In this document: in pieces, positions 38,349 to 50,044 of the stretch | How positions within the stretch are numbered: position 1 is the stretch's first letter | Layout of the letters: every line of letters starts with the position of its first letter | Notes under the pieces: model-generated | What the model saw: only the letters and a program-made list of their open reading frames with translations | What the model was told of the DNA's origin: nothing | The model's database searches: none | Program-made: the position numbers and the translations under genes | Assembly (NCBI GenBank): GCA_001661515.1 | Contig: LUVW01000003.1 | Span: 574,066-638,065 of the forward strand | DNA from: Capniomyces stellatus | Lineage: Eukaryota > Kickxellomycota > Harpellomycetes > Harpellales > Legeriomycetaceae | DNA: 64,000 bases | Direction of reading: 5' to 3'

Positions 38349-40469
38349 NNNNCCCCCCCCCCCCCCCCACACACCTCAAACTCCATTCCAATAAATGGAA
38401 AATATATATTCGGTTATCAAGAGGCTATACCAAGTTATGCAAATTCTAGACGCCTGGTGTTAAGTGGCAGAAGCTGTATGTCAGTTTGGAGCGGTAATAG
38501 GCGTCGATTAGAAATATTGCACCTTCTTGTAAAGTTAAGCTTTGATTAGTTAGCGGCAATTGTATGCCTCATCAACCATAGAAGTCTAAATTTAAAAGAT
38601 TAATAAAGCCGAATGAGTCGATAGTTTTAGTTTTAGTTTTAGCTCTAGTAATAACTATAGTTATAGTTATAGTCAAATTTAATTGATAAGTCTAATTGAT
38701 GCAAATTAGGGCTAAGCTCAGTGAATGGGGAAAGTATTGTATGGGAATTAATTGAAAAAGTAAAGCAAATTAATGGAATACTGTATAAGGTTTAAGGCAA
38801 TAAATACATAATGAGACTGGGTGAGTCAGTACGTTGAAACAGCGGTATCAGAATATTATAAGTAGAGCTCAAATGGTTCCTCGAGTAGATTCTAGCGTAC
38901 CTTTATTTGACTTTTTTTGCGTTATTTTTCTTAATTTCAAATGTTTTCATTCTAAACTTGGTATTTTAAGTGAATGATATTGGTTGAGATAGCTGTATCA
39001 ACTGCATCCAGTGTAGTAAACATCTCGCATAATTTTAGCTGAGATTTTGCCAGTAATAACGTTGTCGACCTAAACAGGCAAAAGTAAACATACTGGTCCA
39101 ATGGGCTATAGCTAAAAAAAAGAGGGAAAATGAATTTGAAAATAAAATGTAGAAATAAGGAAATAAAATAGAGCGATTCGAGCTGGAACAAAAGGCAATA
39201 CAAAGCAAACATATAGTTAGTGTGAACCAAAAAATGCTTGATAGTGGGTGAAAAAGTTTAGAAAGAGTGTTGATCTGGTTAGTCAGGTTCACTTGAATGT
39301 TCATTGATTTATAAATGCCAATTAGACCAAAAATAAATAAAATGTATGGTAAACACGCAAAACTAGATTGTAAATTATTTTTCACAGAAATACATTAAAA
39401 TGCTTTATTTGTTGTAGGAAAAATACTTGTACCTTTTTGCAGAGTTGCACCAATTGTGACTAACCAGCATTTTCGTTTTTTGATGCAAGACTTTTTTTTT
39501 TTCCTTTTTAATTGCAACTTTAACCATAATTTACGTTTCGATTTGTAATGTCCTTTTATGCTCGCTAATGTTATTGTTTGCGCTGTTAGATTTTGATGTA
39601 AATTGGTTTGCCGCTCAGTTTTTGGTCAGAGAAAACTGCTACAGCCACATATAATAGTAGACACGATAACCAGTATTGGTCTAGGATGTTTGCAGAAGAG
39701 GAGAGCTGCTTAGATTTAAACTAAATAGTTCATTATTGGAATATATATATTTTTTGTGTTAGATAGATGCTGGTTATAGTTACATTAAAATGCCGAAGGA
39801 AATCAACTCGAAGCAGCCTGTACTTGTAATTGTTTGTATGGAGTGAAAAGAGTGCCAGAATTAGTAAAGAAAATCGGACTAAGGAAATGGTTGGTTAGTT
39901 TGTATTTATAGTAAAAGAATCAACTAATCCTATTCAGGCAGCTTGCTATTCAATTCAGGAGTTAAAAGAACAAAGAGCCAAACGCATATCTTGAAAACCA
40001 GCTTATGGCTAACACCAGCTCCTATATTTCCCTAAAGCAATCCAAACGGATGTCATATATATGTTTAGATCATTTGTAGGTCGAAGCAAAAGAAACTCTT
40101 GATTAAAATGCTGCTCCAGCCTTAGTGCTGTAGGTAGCTTGGACTAGAGCGGCGAGAAGAGTGGCCTTGGATAGCAGCGTAGGTTATACATGACACTTGT
40201 TTGTCAAAGTAAGCTAGGCTTTTTGCAACATTGACTCACATGGAGGCGGGATTTATCTAAAGCTATCAACTTATTGGGTCGGCTTATTAACCAAATTTTT
40301 AAAAGATGTGTCTTTAAAGTGATGTAATTGTAATTGCAATGTAAAGTTGGTTACATTTTTACGCCGACTGGAAACAAAACTGCTTAGCCAATAGCTTAAA
40401 CTCCCGGTGTTAATACTCAATTAAAAAGTAAGTAAATGCGGTGTGTGAACGTTTAGAGTATTGCAGCGA
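37733..40469. other. Intergenic, downstream of cystathionine beta-synthase
   Basis: Contains the 3' flank of the upstream gene (T-rich near 37795-37855), a poly(C) tract with Ns at 38318-38368, short TTTTAG and TATAGT repeats at about 38624-38675 and otherwise AT-rich sequence. No convincing gene was found. Confidence 0.4.
38318..38368. repeat. Poly(C) tract with NNNN
   Basis: C at 38318-38348, Ns at 38349-38352, C at 38353-38368. The Ns indicate that the assembly could not cross the homopolymer, so its length is a minimum. Confidence 0.95.
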
Positions 40470-40772
40470 ATGAGATATCTATGTTTCCAAGTCTCCACAA
40501 CCGTTTGGGGGATATTGGAGTTGGTATTAATAAATTTAACGTTTTTGGTTTTATTGGCCAAGGGTGTTTCTCTCAATGGTGCAAAAATTGACAATGTTAT
40601 TCAAACCAAGAGTAAATATGAAAGACGAGTTAAAAAGGCGAAGTCGGCTTTGTTCGACTTTGGACTCTTTTATAGTACTAAAAATAACCACGCCTCACTA
40701 GTGTTGAAAATAAAAAGTATGGCGAACTCAGTAATTATCAGCAGTTTTTTTGAGTTTATTACGTTAAGCTAG
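40470..40772 (+). CDS. Possible small secreted or membrane protein
   Basis: An ATG-initiated frame of 100 codons with an N-terminal hydrophobic segment (about residues 10-35, WGILELVLINLTFLVLLAKG) followed by a Lys/Ser-rich part. It could be a signal-anchored or secreted peptide. No homolog, splice signal or repeat supports it, and a chance frame in AT-rich DNA is possible. Confidence 0.25.
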   Translation: MRYLCFQVSTTVWGILELVLINLTFLVLLAKGVSLNGAKIDNVIQTKSKYERRVKKAKSALFDFGLFYSTKNNHASLVLKIKSMANSVIISSFFEFITLS

Positions 40773-40835
40773 TAGCAAATTTTTAGACAATGACATATCT
40801 TGGACAACTTTGTGTCCTAGCTGATACATTTTAAT

Positions 40836-40876
40836 CAAACTCTAACAAACTCTAACAAACTCTAACAAACTCTAAC
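40836..40876. repeat. 10-bp tandem repeat CAAACTCTAA, four copies
   Basis: Four perfect units in a row. The motif is not a standard fungal telomere repeat and the site is internal to the window. Confidence 0.85.
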
Positions 40877-42808
40877 TTGAACAAACTTAAGATTTCATTA
40901 CGCATACTTTGCAAAGTGTGATTGTTTGGCTGTACGTAAAATTGTGCCTTTTTTTACAGATCATCACGGGTTAGCTGTGAACCAAGTCACAAAATTCAGT
41001 AAATTAAGCTTTAGAGTTTGTATATCACCAACCTGTTCATAAAGCTAAGCACAAAGTATGACGGGATATCTTTAACAAAAGTTAGTTTTTGGTTTGTTTT
41101 TAACGAACGAGTTTAACCTTGACTGTTTCTTGACAGCCATGGGCTAGTGGTTGGTAAGGCGTGTTTTGAAGGAGTTGGAGATACTTGAAAGGAAAGAAAA
41201 CAAGTAGGCATTGGAAGTGGAGTTGGCTGATGAAATTGTCTCAAATCAAAAGGTTCCAATTCCCCAGTTGGAGTAAAGCTAATTAGTTTATTGACACCAA
41301 AGAGGGATCGAATTTATAATTTTAGAGTTTTGATCAACACCAAAGAAGAAAAAAAAGACTAAATGAATATGGAGTGTTAGTAAGCGGATTATAGACCAAG
41401 TGTAAACGTTATATTAGTTGAAGAAAACGAATAAAAAGACGAAACGGTTCAGTAAAAGAAGACGAAGCGGTTCAGTTAAAGAAAATGGGGCAGAGCAAGA
41501 TTGGAATCGAGTTTACTGAGTGTTGGGTTACTTATTCATAATTGGTGAAGAAAACATTTGATGATGGTAATAGGTTGTAGAAAATACTTGGTAGTTAAGG
41601 GAAAATCTTCATTGTGAAAAATTAAATGGTAGGAATTAAATAATAGTAGCAAAAAAAATGTGAAATTGACTAGAATTAATTAAAATGGTAATAAAGAAAA
41701 AAGTAATGGCGATTTTAGCCAAAGAAAACAGGGTAAAGAAGGCACAAACAAAATAAGAGCCTACATTGACTAAAAAAAAAAGGTCTTGACAGAGTTACAT
41801 TGAAACAAGTGAATAAATGAAAGGTAGGTTAAAATGTAGTTAAAAAACCACTTGATTGTGCTCAATGGATTATTAAATCTAGTAGTTAATTATGATCCAG
41901 TTTGGAGTGTTTTAAATGGGTTTGATTGCAAAAAAAAACTGTTACACGGATTTTATTTGTGTTCAGGTTTTACCTCAAATTTAAACAATAGCATTTGTAA
42001 TACAAATAAAAAGCTGAGATGATGATTCAATATTAACAAAACTGAATTAATTCAAAATCAAAAGCCCCGAAGCAAATGAGCTTAGCTACGAGCTATTAAC
42101 CTTGATTGATGCTGCTGAAGGCTAAATATAAGTTTGATTGGAATTAGAACATTATGATTGTTTTTGAAAAGGGGTAGTATACTCAAGGTGTCTTTTTTCT
42201 ATTATTTAGGATTCAGAGATGGAGTTGGGAGATATAGAAAGCAAATGATGACTTGTATTAATAGTGGTGGTAGTAGAGGTAGTAGAGGTAGTAGCAGTGG
42301 CGGTAGGATGAGCCCTAAAAGAGTTGGAAACATTAAAAAAATAAATTAAATTTAAAAGAAAGCCAATCAAATAAATGAAGAGACAAGATGGTGTAAAGGC
42401 GTTGATAGAATTAGGTGTATATTACAAATACATTGCATTATGACAAATTGGCTGGTACGAGAAAAGTTGGGCAATAGTCAAGTTTATTAAAGCAGCAATA
42501 ATAATAAAAACAAGACACAAATGGTAGCAATTTTAGCGAAGAGAGGGAGAAGAAAGAGAACAAGGAGAGTGCGAGGTAAATTATACCAGTTTGAAAAAGA
42601 TAAAATCAGGAAGTTGAGCAGGAAAACAACATTTAAAAGGGAGGCAAACTTGAAGTAAAAAAAAGCAGATTAAGCATGTTTATCTGTTGATTTAAATTAA
42701 AAAAGACAAGGTTTGGTGACACGAAAGATAAATGAAATGCAATGTGTATATGTTAATATGTCAATATGGAAGTGGTAGACCATGTACATAACTTATCAAG
42801 GATGTGTG

Positions 42809-42845
42809 CCCCCCCCCCCCCCCCCCNNNCCCCCCCCCCCCCCCC
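42809..42845. repeat. Poly(C) tract with NNN
   Basis: C at 42809-42826, Ns at 42827-42829, C at 42830-42845. The Pro/Gly open frames that cross it are artefacts of the homopolymer. Confidence 0.95.
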
Positions 42846-44455
42846 AATGTACTGGAGATAGTAAACTAAAAAAAGATAAAACTTTAGACTTGATGTATAT
42901 AGTTTTAATTTGCACGATTAAATTAAATAGACTCGAGAGGATTTGGAGGTGTATTATTTTTAGGGGGGGGGGATGAGTTGGGTTAGAATGAATAGTAAAC
43001 AAGACAAATTAATGATGTTTTTTATTATTATTATTGTTCTTTTCCTTTTGAAAACTTGACTTGGGAGTTCTATTTTTAATCCAGACATTGAATTTTTCTT
43101 GTACAAAAACATTAGTAATGTTGTCATTCTTAATTTAGTAGCCAACCAAGCTTACTGAATTGTCAAACTTATTATATAGTATTGTTTATTGAGGTTGATT
43201 TATAAAGCTGTGTATTTCTATAGAATTACAAGTTATTACAAGTGTCGGATTAAGACGAATTTTCTTGTGTAGCCTTACTAACAAAGTTCAAAAGGAGAAT
43301 AGAAATAGTAGAAGAGTAGAAATTGTTGCAAAATGTGTACAGGCGATTAGAAAAATAAACTATTGGCAACTTGAGTGTTTGTAGTGAGGGGGGTGGAAAA
43401 ATAACAGTAATTTGTAATGAAGAAATAAAAGGCCGCTTAAATAGTAAGTAAACTGGTATTATAAAGAGGAAAAATGAGAAAGTATTGGTATGAAAGTAAG
43501 TAAAGCTTGGACTAAAGTTGTGGAAATATTGATTTAGTGCACTTTTATTGTCAGTGGTTTAATAAATTGTTTATTGAGCTGTAATGTAATGATTCAATTG
43601 TAGTTTTTTTTTTACACGTCAAATGTGCGAGGTTTGAAAGAGTAGTGCGGATAAAAGGAAACATTGGTTTCTGTATCATTAAGGCTGAGGGTTATAATTG
43701 TTTATATCAACTACAAATAGTTGTACACAAGTAAAGACAGTAAGGAAGAAGAAGATAAATAAAAAAACAAGAGCTGGGAGTTTGGAGAGAGGCCAAACTA
43801 TGCATGCTTTTGGTAATTAGTACAAAGAGAAGAAAGAAAGAAAAAAAAAGCAGCGGAAAGAAAAGACTATTAATGCCTGATAAACAAATGGCAAGAATAT
43901 ACAATATCCAATTCTTGAACATTGAGAAGAAGGAATTTTATTGTTGTTTATTAAACCGTTTCCTCTTCTTAAAAAATTTACTCCATTGACTTTTAATCAA
44001 AACAAAATATAAAGTTAAAGTAAACAAAGTAAATATAATATAATACAATATAATATAATACAATAAAATAGAAAACAATACAATTTATTGTTACCTACAA
44101 CCTTATAAATAATATAAACAGCCTTATAAATATAACAAGAAGTGAAGGTGGGGAGGTTTAGCTGAGAGAACAGAAAACGTATATAACACAAAGGCATCAG
44201 AAAAGTACAAGAATACATTTTTTTAAAAAAAAACAAGGAAATAAAGGTGAGAAGGAGATAGAGCAAATAGGAATCATAACAAGCAAGTGTGAGTCTCAAA
44301 AATCAGATAAATAGAGAATATTTGCGTTAAGTACAAGTCGAAAAGGTGAAAACGACAATTTACAAACAATTGTTGTAGATTTTTGCAACATTGGTTGTGA
44401 AGATTGAAAAGAGAATAGAGAAAGAAAGAAAGAAAGACAGAAAGAGAATAGAGAA

Positions 44456-47400
44456 ATGAAATACTCAATGAGGGTGTTGGATAGCACGGATAGTTATCAA
44501 AAGAACAAGAAGTTAGGGGGAGTGACGGGATCAAATCCCTTGGCAGTGAGCTTAAAGAATTTTTTTACAAGGGGGCTTCGATATTCACAGTCAATTCCAA
44601 ATTTGAGGATAGATAAAGAGAATGTAAACATAAACACAACAAGTGCGAACCGGATGATTGGGGGGAATTACGAGGGGATGAAAGGGACGTTGAGTAGGCT
44701 TGCGGAGTCGACACAGGAAGACAAGAAGAAGATATATACCAAGACCAAGTTGGTGCGGCGTAGTAGCAGTATTAACAGCAGCAGCAATAGTGGATTTTTG
44801 GGAAGCAAAGGGGCGGGAGGGCAGGGGGCAATAGCAGGATCAACAACACAGCTGAAGCCATCGTACTCGTGCACATCGTCAACATTGCCGGTGGGGGCAG
44901 GGATAGCGTTAGCAAAGCTGCACAAGGCAGGGAGTATAAGGAGTGTTAAGATAGTTGAGGAGCTGGCGGAATTAGAGGAGAGACGGTTGAGTGCGAGTAT
45001 AGTGACGATGGAGAGCAGCTTACCAGCGAAGAAGGATAGCAGACGGAAGAGGAGCGGTACAAGCCAGTACAAGATAGTGGTGAGCAAAGGAAACCAGCGA
45101 TGGCTTGTGTATAGAACATTTGATGATTTCAGAGATCTGTATATGAGGGTGAAGGAAATATTTCCAGAAAAGAATATGGGGAGTTTTCCTAGCCGAGGGA
45201 TTCTTGGGGTGAACTTTTCAAAGGACTTTATGATCAACCGAATGAGCAAGCTCAATGCGTTTTTGAAGAGCACAACGGCAGACTTGCAGGTCAGCAACAG
45301 CCATGTGATCAAGATGTTTTTAGGGGTGGAGGAGACAAGCAAGAAGAGAGTGTCAAGGTTTATTGATATGAATGAGAGAGATCAACTAAACAGTTTGATT
45401 AATGAAATAAAAGAAAAAGAAAAGGAAGATGAAAAGGAAAAGGAAAAGGAAAAGGAAAAGGAAAAGGAAAAGGAAAAAAAGAGACAGAATAGTACAGATA
45501 CAAATACTAGTGGTAATAGTAGAGAAGGAAAAAGCAATAATGGTATGGAAGTTGAGAGTAAAGAGGAGAGTGAGGAAGTAAAAGCAAGCATTATAAGCAG
45601 AGATATAGAGTTAATGAGACTACAAAGACTGTACTCGGCAACAGAAAACATTGGTAAACAAGAGTTGGAAAAGGAGTTGGGGATCAAATTGGGGATGGAA
45701 ATAGGGATAATAAATCTTGATACAGCAAACCAGTCAAGAATGGCAATAGAGAGGAAACTGAGTAGAACAAAATCAATAGCAAGAACAAAATCAATAACAA
45801 GAACAAGAATAAATATAGAAAGTAATAATAGTAGTAATAGTAATAATAGGAGGGTAATAGTGTTGGCAGAACCAACAACACCATGTAAAAGACCACGAGT
45901 GACAGGACCAAAAACAATGCGAAAGAGGTTTGGGTATAGAAGAGGAGTGCAAGTAGTAGGGCATTTGAATGGAGATGACAGTAATAATGACAGAGAAGAT
46001 TTATTTGGAATAAAAGATAAGAGTAATGATAAAGAAGGGGGAAATAATAAAGAAGGAGGAATTGAAAAGGAAAAAAAAGTACAAGAAGAAAATAACAAGA
46101 GAATGGAGATAAAAGTAAAGAAGGAAAAGGAAATGGAAATGGAAAAGATGAAGAGACCAGTAAAAAGAAATTTGAGTCAACAACAGGATTTGAATAAAGA
46201 TTTGAATAATAGGATAAATGGGACTAGTGAATATATAAGGGAAAATAAGAATGAAATAGAAACAGAAACAGAAACAGACACAGAAACAGAAACAGAAACA
46301 GAAATGATGGATAGAAATGAAAATGAGGTAGAGAATGAGTTAGAGTTGGATGCAGAAGTAATGTCGAGGCGGAAGCATAAAGTGAATTTGGACGACTTCC
46401 ATTTGCTTAGTATAATAGGAAAGGGATCGTATGGAAAAGTGATGCTAGCGAGGCACAAGGACACGGCACGAGTGTATGCGATCAAGGTGATATCGAAAAA
46501 GAAGCTGATGAGCAGTCCAGGAGACATAAGGCGGGTGATGTCGGAGCGACAGGTACTGAAGCAGGTGATCCACCACCCATTCCTGGTGGGACTGGAGTAT
46601 GCATTCCAGACACCAGACAAGCTGTACCTGTGCCTGGACTATGTGAATGGGGGGGAGCTGTTTTTCCACCTGCAAAAGGAGACGCGGTTTTCAGAGAACA
46701 GGGCGCGGTTCTATGTGGCGGAAATAACAAGTGCGATTGGGTACCTGCACGGTCTGGGCATAATATACCGCGACCTGAAACCCGAGAACTGCCTGCTGGA
46801 TGCAAGTGGACACGTGAAGATTGTAGACTTTGGACTGGCCAAGGTGATTGAGGACTCCAACGGTGATGGCCGGACCTCAACATTCTGCGGCACGCCCGAG
46901 TACCTGGCCCCAGAAGTCCTGCAAAGATTACCCTACGGCAAGGAGGTCGACTGGTACTGCCTGGGTGCCATTTTGTACGAAATGATAGTTGGTCTACCGC
47001 CTTTCTACTCCACAAAGAGCAGCGAGATGTACAGACGCATTCTGACTGAGCCACTGCGCTTCCCTAAAAACGTTGGACCTCTGACCATCGACTTTATTCT
47101 GCGCCTGATGGACAGAATCCCGGCTAACCGACTCGGCACCAGCGTTTTTGGCACTGAAAATATAAAGAAACACTTGTTTTTCTACGGTATTGACTGGGCC
47201 AAAGTGTACAATATGGAGTACCAACCCCCATTTGTCCCAACTCCCAGCTCTATCTTTGACCTAACCAACATCAGTCCCGAGTTCCGTGGCGAACCAATCC
47301 CTGACTCTATTCTCAATGAAGGCAAAGTACCCCTACTGCTAGACTACTCGACAACTCAATCAAGAAACTACTCTAACTCTTTACTCTTTTCCAATAACCC

Positions 47401-47923
47401 CAACTCTAATCCCTCCAATTCCAATTCCAATTCCATTTCCAATATTAATTCCAATATTAATTCCAATATTAATTCTGGTTCTTCTAATCTCTCTAAACCA
47501 AACAATCCCTTTCTTAGTTTTCCCGATTTGCTTTCAAAATCTTCAGTTTTTAAAATCTTTTCTAAATCTCAACAACATCAACAACATCAACAACATCAAC
47601 AACATCAACAACAACAACAACAACAGCAACATATGGATATAAACTCTCATTTACCTACTCAACCTTCAGTTTCCAACTTTTCAAACAACTGTGGTCTTTA
47701 TCATCAACCCTTTTCTCCTGCTCCAGTTCCCTTGGCTTCTGCCTTGTTGAATCATCCTGTCAATTATAACAATAACTATTCTTTCAACAACTCTTACTCT
47801 GACCCAATCCAAAGCCCATTCAACAATCACTCTGCTAATCCTGCTCATCCAGAGTCTATTGTTGATGATACCACCGAAGCCTTCCGAGGCTTTTCTTTTG
47901 ACTCTGTAAGAAATTGTCCTTGA
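44456..47923 (+). CDS. PX-domain AGC protein kinase (SGK3-like)
   Basis: An intronless 1155-residue kinase. A phosphoinositide-binding PX domain spans about residues 197-297 (WLVYRTFDDFRDLY, then the FPSRGILGVNFSKDF loop). After a long, repetitive linker (EKEKEK at about 320-340, TETETETDTE at about 600-620) the AGC catalytic domain covers about 645-910: GKGSYGKV, YAIKVISKK, YRDLKPEN, DFGLA, activation loop STFCGTPEYLAPE and the VDWYCLGAILYEM helix. The AGC tail starts with PFVPTPSSIFDL. The hydrophobic motif FRGFSF sits at the extreme C-terminus (about 1144), separated from the kinase core by about 180 residues rich in Asn, Ser and Gln (a QQH run at about 1037-1058). PX plus SGK-like kinase resembles animal SGK3; most fungal SGK relatives (Ypk, Gad8) lack PX. 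It should act at endosomal membranes downstream of PDK1 and TORC2. The first half is G/A-rich and the second C/T-rich. Confidence 0.94.
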   Translation: MKYSMRVLDSTDSYQKNKKLGGVTGSNPLAVSLKNFFTRGLRYSQSIPNLRIDKENVNINTTSANRMIGGNYEGMKGTLSRLAESTQEDKKKIYTKTKLVRRSSSINSSSNSGFLGSKGAGGQGAIAGSTTQLKPSYSCTSSTLPVGAGIALAKLHKAGSIRSVKIVEELAELEERRLSASIVTMESSLPAKKDSRRKRSGTSQYKIVVSKGNQRWLVYRTFDDFRDLYMRVKEIFPEKNMGSFPSRGILGVNFSKDFMINRMSKLNAFLKSTTADLQVSNSHVIKMFLGVEETSKKRVSRFIDMNERDQLNSLINEIKEKEKEDEKEKEKEKEKEKEKEKKRQNSTDTNTSGNSREGKSNNGMEVESKEESEEVKASIISRDIELMRLQRLYSATENIGKQELEKELGIKLGMEIGIINLDTANQSRMAIERKLSRTKSIARTKSITRTRINIESNNSSNSNNRRVIVLAEPTTPCKRPRVTGPKTMRKRFGYRRGVQVVGHLNGDDSNNDREDLFGIKDKSNDKEGGNNKEGGIEKEKKVQEENNKRMEIKVKKEKEMEMEKMKRPVKRNLSQQQDLNKDLNNRINGTSEYIRENKNEIETETETDTETETETEMMDRNENEVENELELDAEVMSRRKHKVNLDDFHLLSIIGKGSYGKVMLARHKDTARVYAIKVISKKKLMSSPGDIRRVMSERQVLKQVIHHPFLVGLEYAFQTPDKLYLCLDYVNGGELFFHLQKETRFSENRARFYVAEITSAIGYLHGLGIIYRDLKPENCLLDASGHVKIVDFGLAKVIEDSNGDGRTSTFCGTPEYLAPEVLQRLPYGKEVDWYCLGAILYEMIVGLPPFYSTKSSEMYRRILTEPLRFPKNVGPLTIDFILRLMDRIPANRLGTSVFGTENIKKHLFFYGIDWAKVYNMEYQPPFVPTPSSIFDLTNISPEFRGEPIPDSILNEGKVPLLLDYSTTQSRNYSNSLLFSNNPNSNPSNSNSNSISNINSNINSNINSGSSNLSKPNNPFLSFPDLLSKSSVFKIFSKSQQHQQHQQHQQHQQQQQQQQHMDINSHLPTQPSVSNFSNNCGLYHQPFSPAPVPLASALLNHPVNYNNNYSFNNSYSDPIQSPFNNHSANPAHPESIVDDTTEAFRGFSFDSVRNCP

Positions 47924-48110
47924 TCTCCCCCCTTCTCTACCTCCCCTTCTCTCCTCTCCTCTCCTACAATAGCATCACTCGTAAACCACATCAGTCCAAA
48001 AATAAATAATCATCAAAAAATATAAAGTAATATTAACTTCAATTTATTAATACCCCTTTTATAATTCTAATAATCTGGTAAAAGTAATAGTGTAATAGTC
48101 TCTATCCTAT

Positions 48111-48167
48111 CCCCCCCCCCCCCCCCCCCCCCCCCCNNNNNCTCCCCCCCCCCCCCCCCCCCCCCCC
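48111..48167. repeat. Poly(C) tract with NNNNN
   Basis: C at 48111-48136, Ns at 48137-48141, then CT followed by C to 48167 and a CT-rich tail. It lies about 190 bases after the kinase stop codon. The length is a minimum because of the Ns. Confidence 0.95.
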
Positions 48168-48948
48168 TTTCTCTCTCTCTCACTCCCTCCCTTCCTCCCT
48201 CTCTCTTCCCTGACTTGCCCTTTAATCATTCTATTATCTACTCTTACTTTTTAACACGCCTCAGCCGATTTTTTTTTATTAAAGTTTTATGCTTTAGGTT
48301 TATTTTGTTTTTGTTTTTGTTTTTTTCTCATTTATCCAAAGCTTATAAAGTTTCAAATGAAATAAATCTTTTTTAATAGTCAAGTAACCAAGCCAAATAT
48401 TCTCATACTATTAACCGGGTTATCACTATTTTGATCACTGATATATCTAATGTTTATTCCACCATCTTTCTAGTCATTCAGATTACTCGACACCCGTATA
48501 TTAAGGCTAGTTGGCCGAACACCATACCCATTCATACCATCAGTTTCATGTTTAAAATCTGTCGTTTTGCTGTATAAAGTTTAACGTTGTTGATCATATT
48601 TTTTTATTTTATTTTTATATCCACTTTTTTCTCAATCGTTTGTTTTCTGCTTAGTTTTTTGCTTAGTTTTCTGTTTATTTATTGCTACTATTACATGTCA
48701 CTTTTGCTTTTTTTTTTGTTTACTTGGTTGTTTACCAAGGCTTTTGAACCAAATCGACAATCTCTCAAACACGTTCCAACGCGTTCGAATCAAATTCTGA
48801 ACTTTGATTGGGTACAGTCAATTGCTGTCAAAGTGGAATAAAATGTTTGAGATGTTGGTTGTTTGGCCAATAGCGTTTGGAGTTCATTTCACGACAACAT
48901 TTTTGGTTATTTTACCTTGGATTTGTGTAAAAATTCATGGTTTTTTTT

Positions 48949-49007
48949 TATTTCGTTTATTATTTCGTTTTGTTTATTTCGTTTTGTTTATTTCGTTTTG
49001 TTTTATT
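48949..49007. repeat. TTTATTTCGTTTTG tandem repeat
   Basis: About four imperfect units of 14-16 bases, T/G-rich. Short Phe/Val-rich frames across it are not credible. Confidence 0.75.
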
Positions 49008-50044
49008 GTTGGTAAATGGAGGAAATAAAGAATGATTTGAAAGTGGAGGAGGAGGAACAAGGCGAGATAGTGAGATAGTTTGATGAAAGTCTATAAGAGA
49101 TTTTGATGGTATTTTGGGAGTAATAATATGAAAAAAGTAAGTGTAAGTAAGTAAACAAAGGATTGTATTATAGTAAGAGTTTCTTTCTTTTCTTTTATTT
49201 TCTTTTTTTTTACTTTTTTTTTTACCAACTATTTTTCTAATTGAAAGTTTGGTTTCTAAATGTTGCGTGATGCATTTTATGAAAGCGAAAAAGGAAAAAA
49301 AAAGAAAAAAAAAGAAAAAAAGAAAAGTTATATCCCAGTTTAGATTGTATGTATAAATATCGTTATACTTGGTTGGTTTAGAGGGTTAAAATAATGGTGG
49401 TTGTGATGGTTATGGTAGTACAAGACAAAGTATGGTGTTATTGAGCTTTTTTTTTTTTTTAGTGGGCATTTGGCGTTTTATTGTTAACGATACAAATTGA
49501 AGGGTTTAATATTGCCAATTTCTTTATTTATTTTTATTTATATTTGTTTATTTTGTAAAGTTGTTTTTGTTCTTGGGATTTTTGGTTGTAAACAACGAAA
49601 TGAAACTTTAAAAAAACATTACATTTATCATTTTGATTAATTAAATTAAACTAGTTTTGGGGTGATTTTTAAAAAAAAAAAAAAAAAAAAAAAAGCTTTT
49701 TCACTTTTTAATTTTTCAATGTTGTATCAAGACTTGAAATGTGCCTTCAGATGATATAAACTTTTTATTTTTAAAACTTTCAAGCCAACTTTTTTTTTTA
49801 TTTACTTTTTTTTCAAACGATCTTTATCAACTTTTAACTTTTAAATATTCTAGCGCTGGTTTACAAAGTACCCAACCAAAAGTACAGTTAACCTTGACAA
49901 TCAACCAAACCCAATACCAGAACGAAAGAAAAAGAAAAAAGAAGAAAAAAGAAGAAAAGAAAGATTAAACCGGAGAAAATAATACCACCATTCACATAAA
50001 CTTTTTCTGACCTTGACCATCAACCATTTTATACACCCGCAACA

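Larger units (their letters stand above)
40773..44455. other. Long gene-poor, purine-rich region upstream of the PX-AGC kinase
   Basis: A/G-rich on the kinase coding strand over most of its length. It holds a 10-bp array at 40836-40876, a poly(C) tract at 42809-42845, a run of ten G at about 42962-42971 and TAATA/AATACAATA repeats near 44030-44085. A possible Gly/Ser-rich frame at 42158-42349 follows a TTTAG acceptor-like site but is too short to support. It may include a long 5' leader or a non-coding RNA, but nothing specific was seen. Confidence 0.4.
47924..50044. other. Intergenic between kinase and hydrolase-like gene
   Basis: Begins strongly C/T-rich, with a poly(C) tract at 48111-48167 followed by a CT-rich stretch, then T-rich sequence with a TTTCGTTTTG-type repeat (48949-49007), an A-rich purine run at about 49291-49326, and a run of 25 A ending at 49694. 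No gene was seen. Confidence 0.45.

Noticed and set aside
40836..40876. CAAACTCTAA array considered as an internal telomere-like repeat
   Set aside because: The unit is not a known fungal telomere motif, there are only four copies and no chromosome-end context.
42782..43002. Pro-rich and Gly-rich frames on both strands
   Set aside because: They consist mainly of the poly(C) tract and its Ns.
45382..46098. 238-codon Ser/Leu/Phe-rich minus-strand frame
   Set aside because: Antisense shadow of the EK-rich and Asn-rich linker of the PX-AGC kinase.
48780..48800. GTTCGAATC-like T-loop motif considered as a tRNA
   Set aside because: No paired T-stem, acceptor stem or anticodon arm around it.
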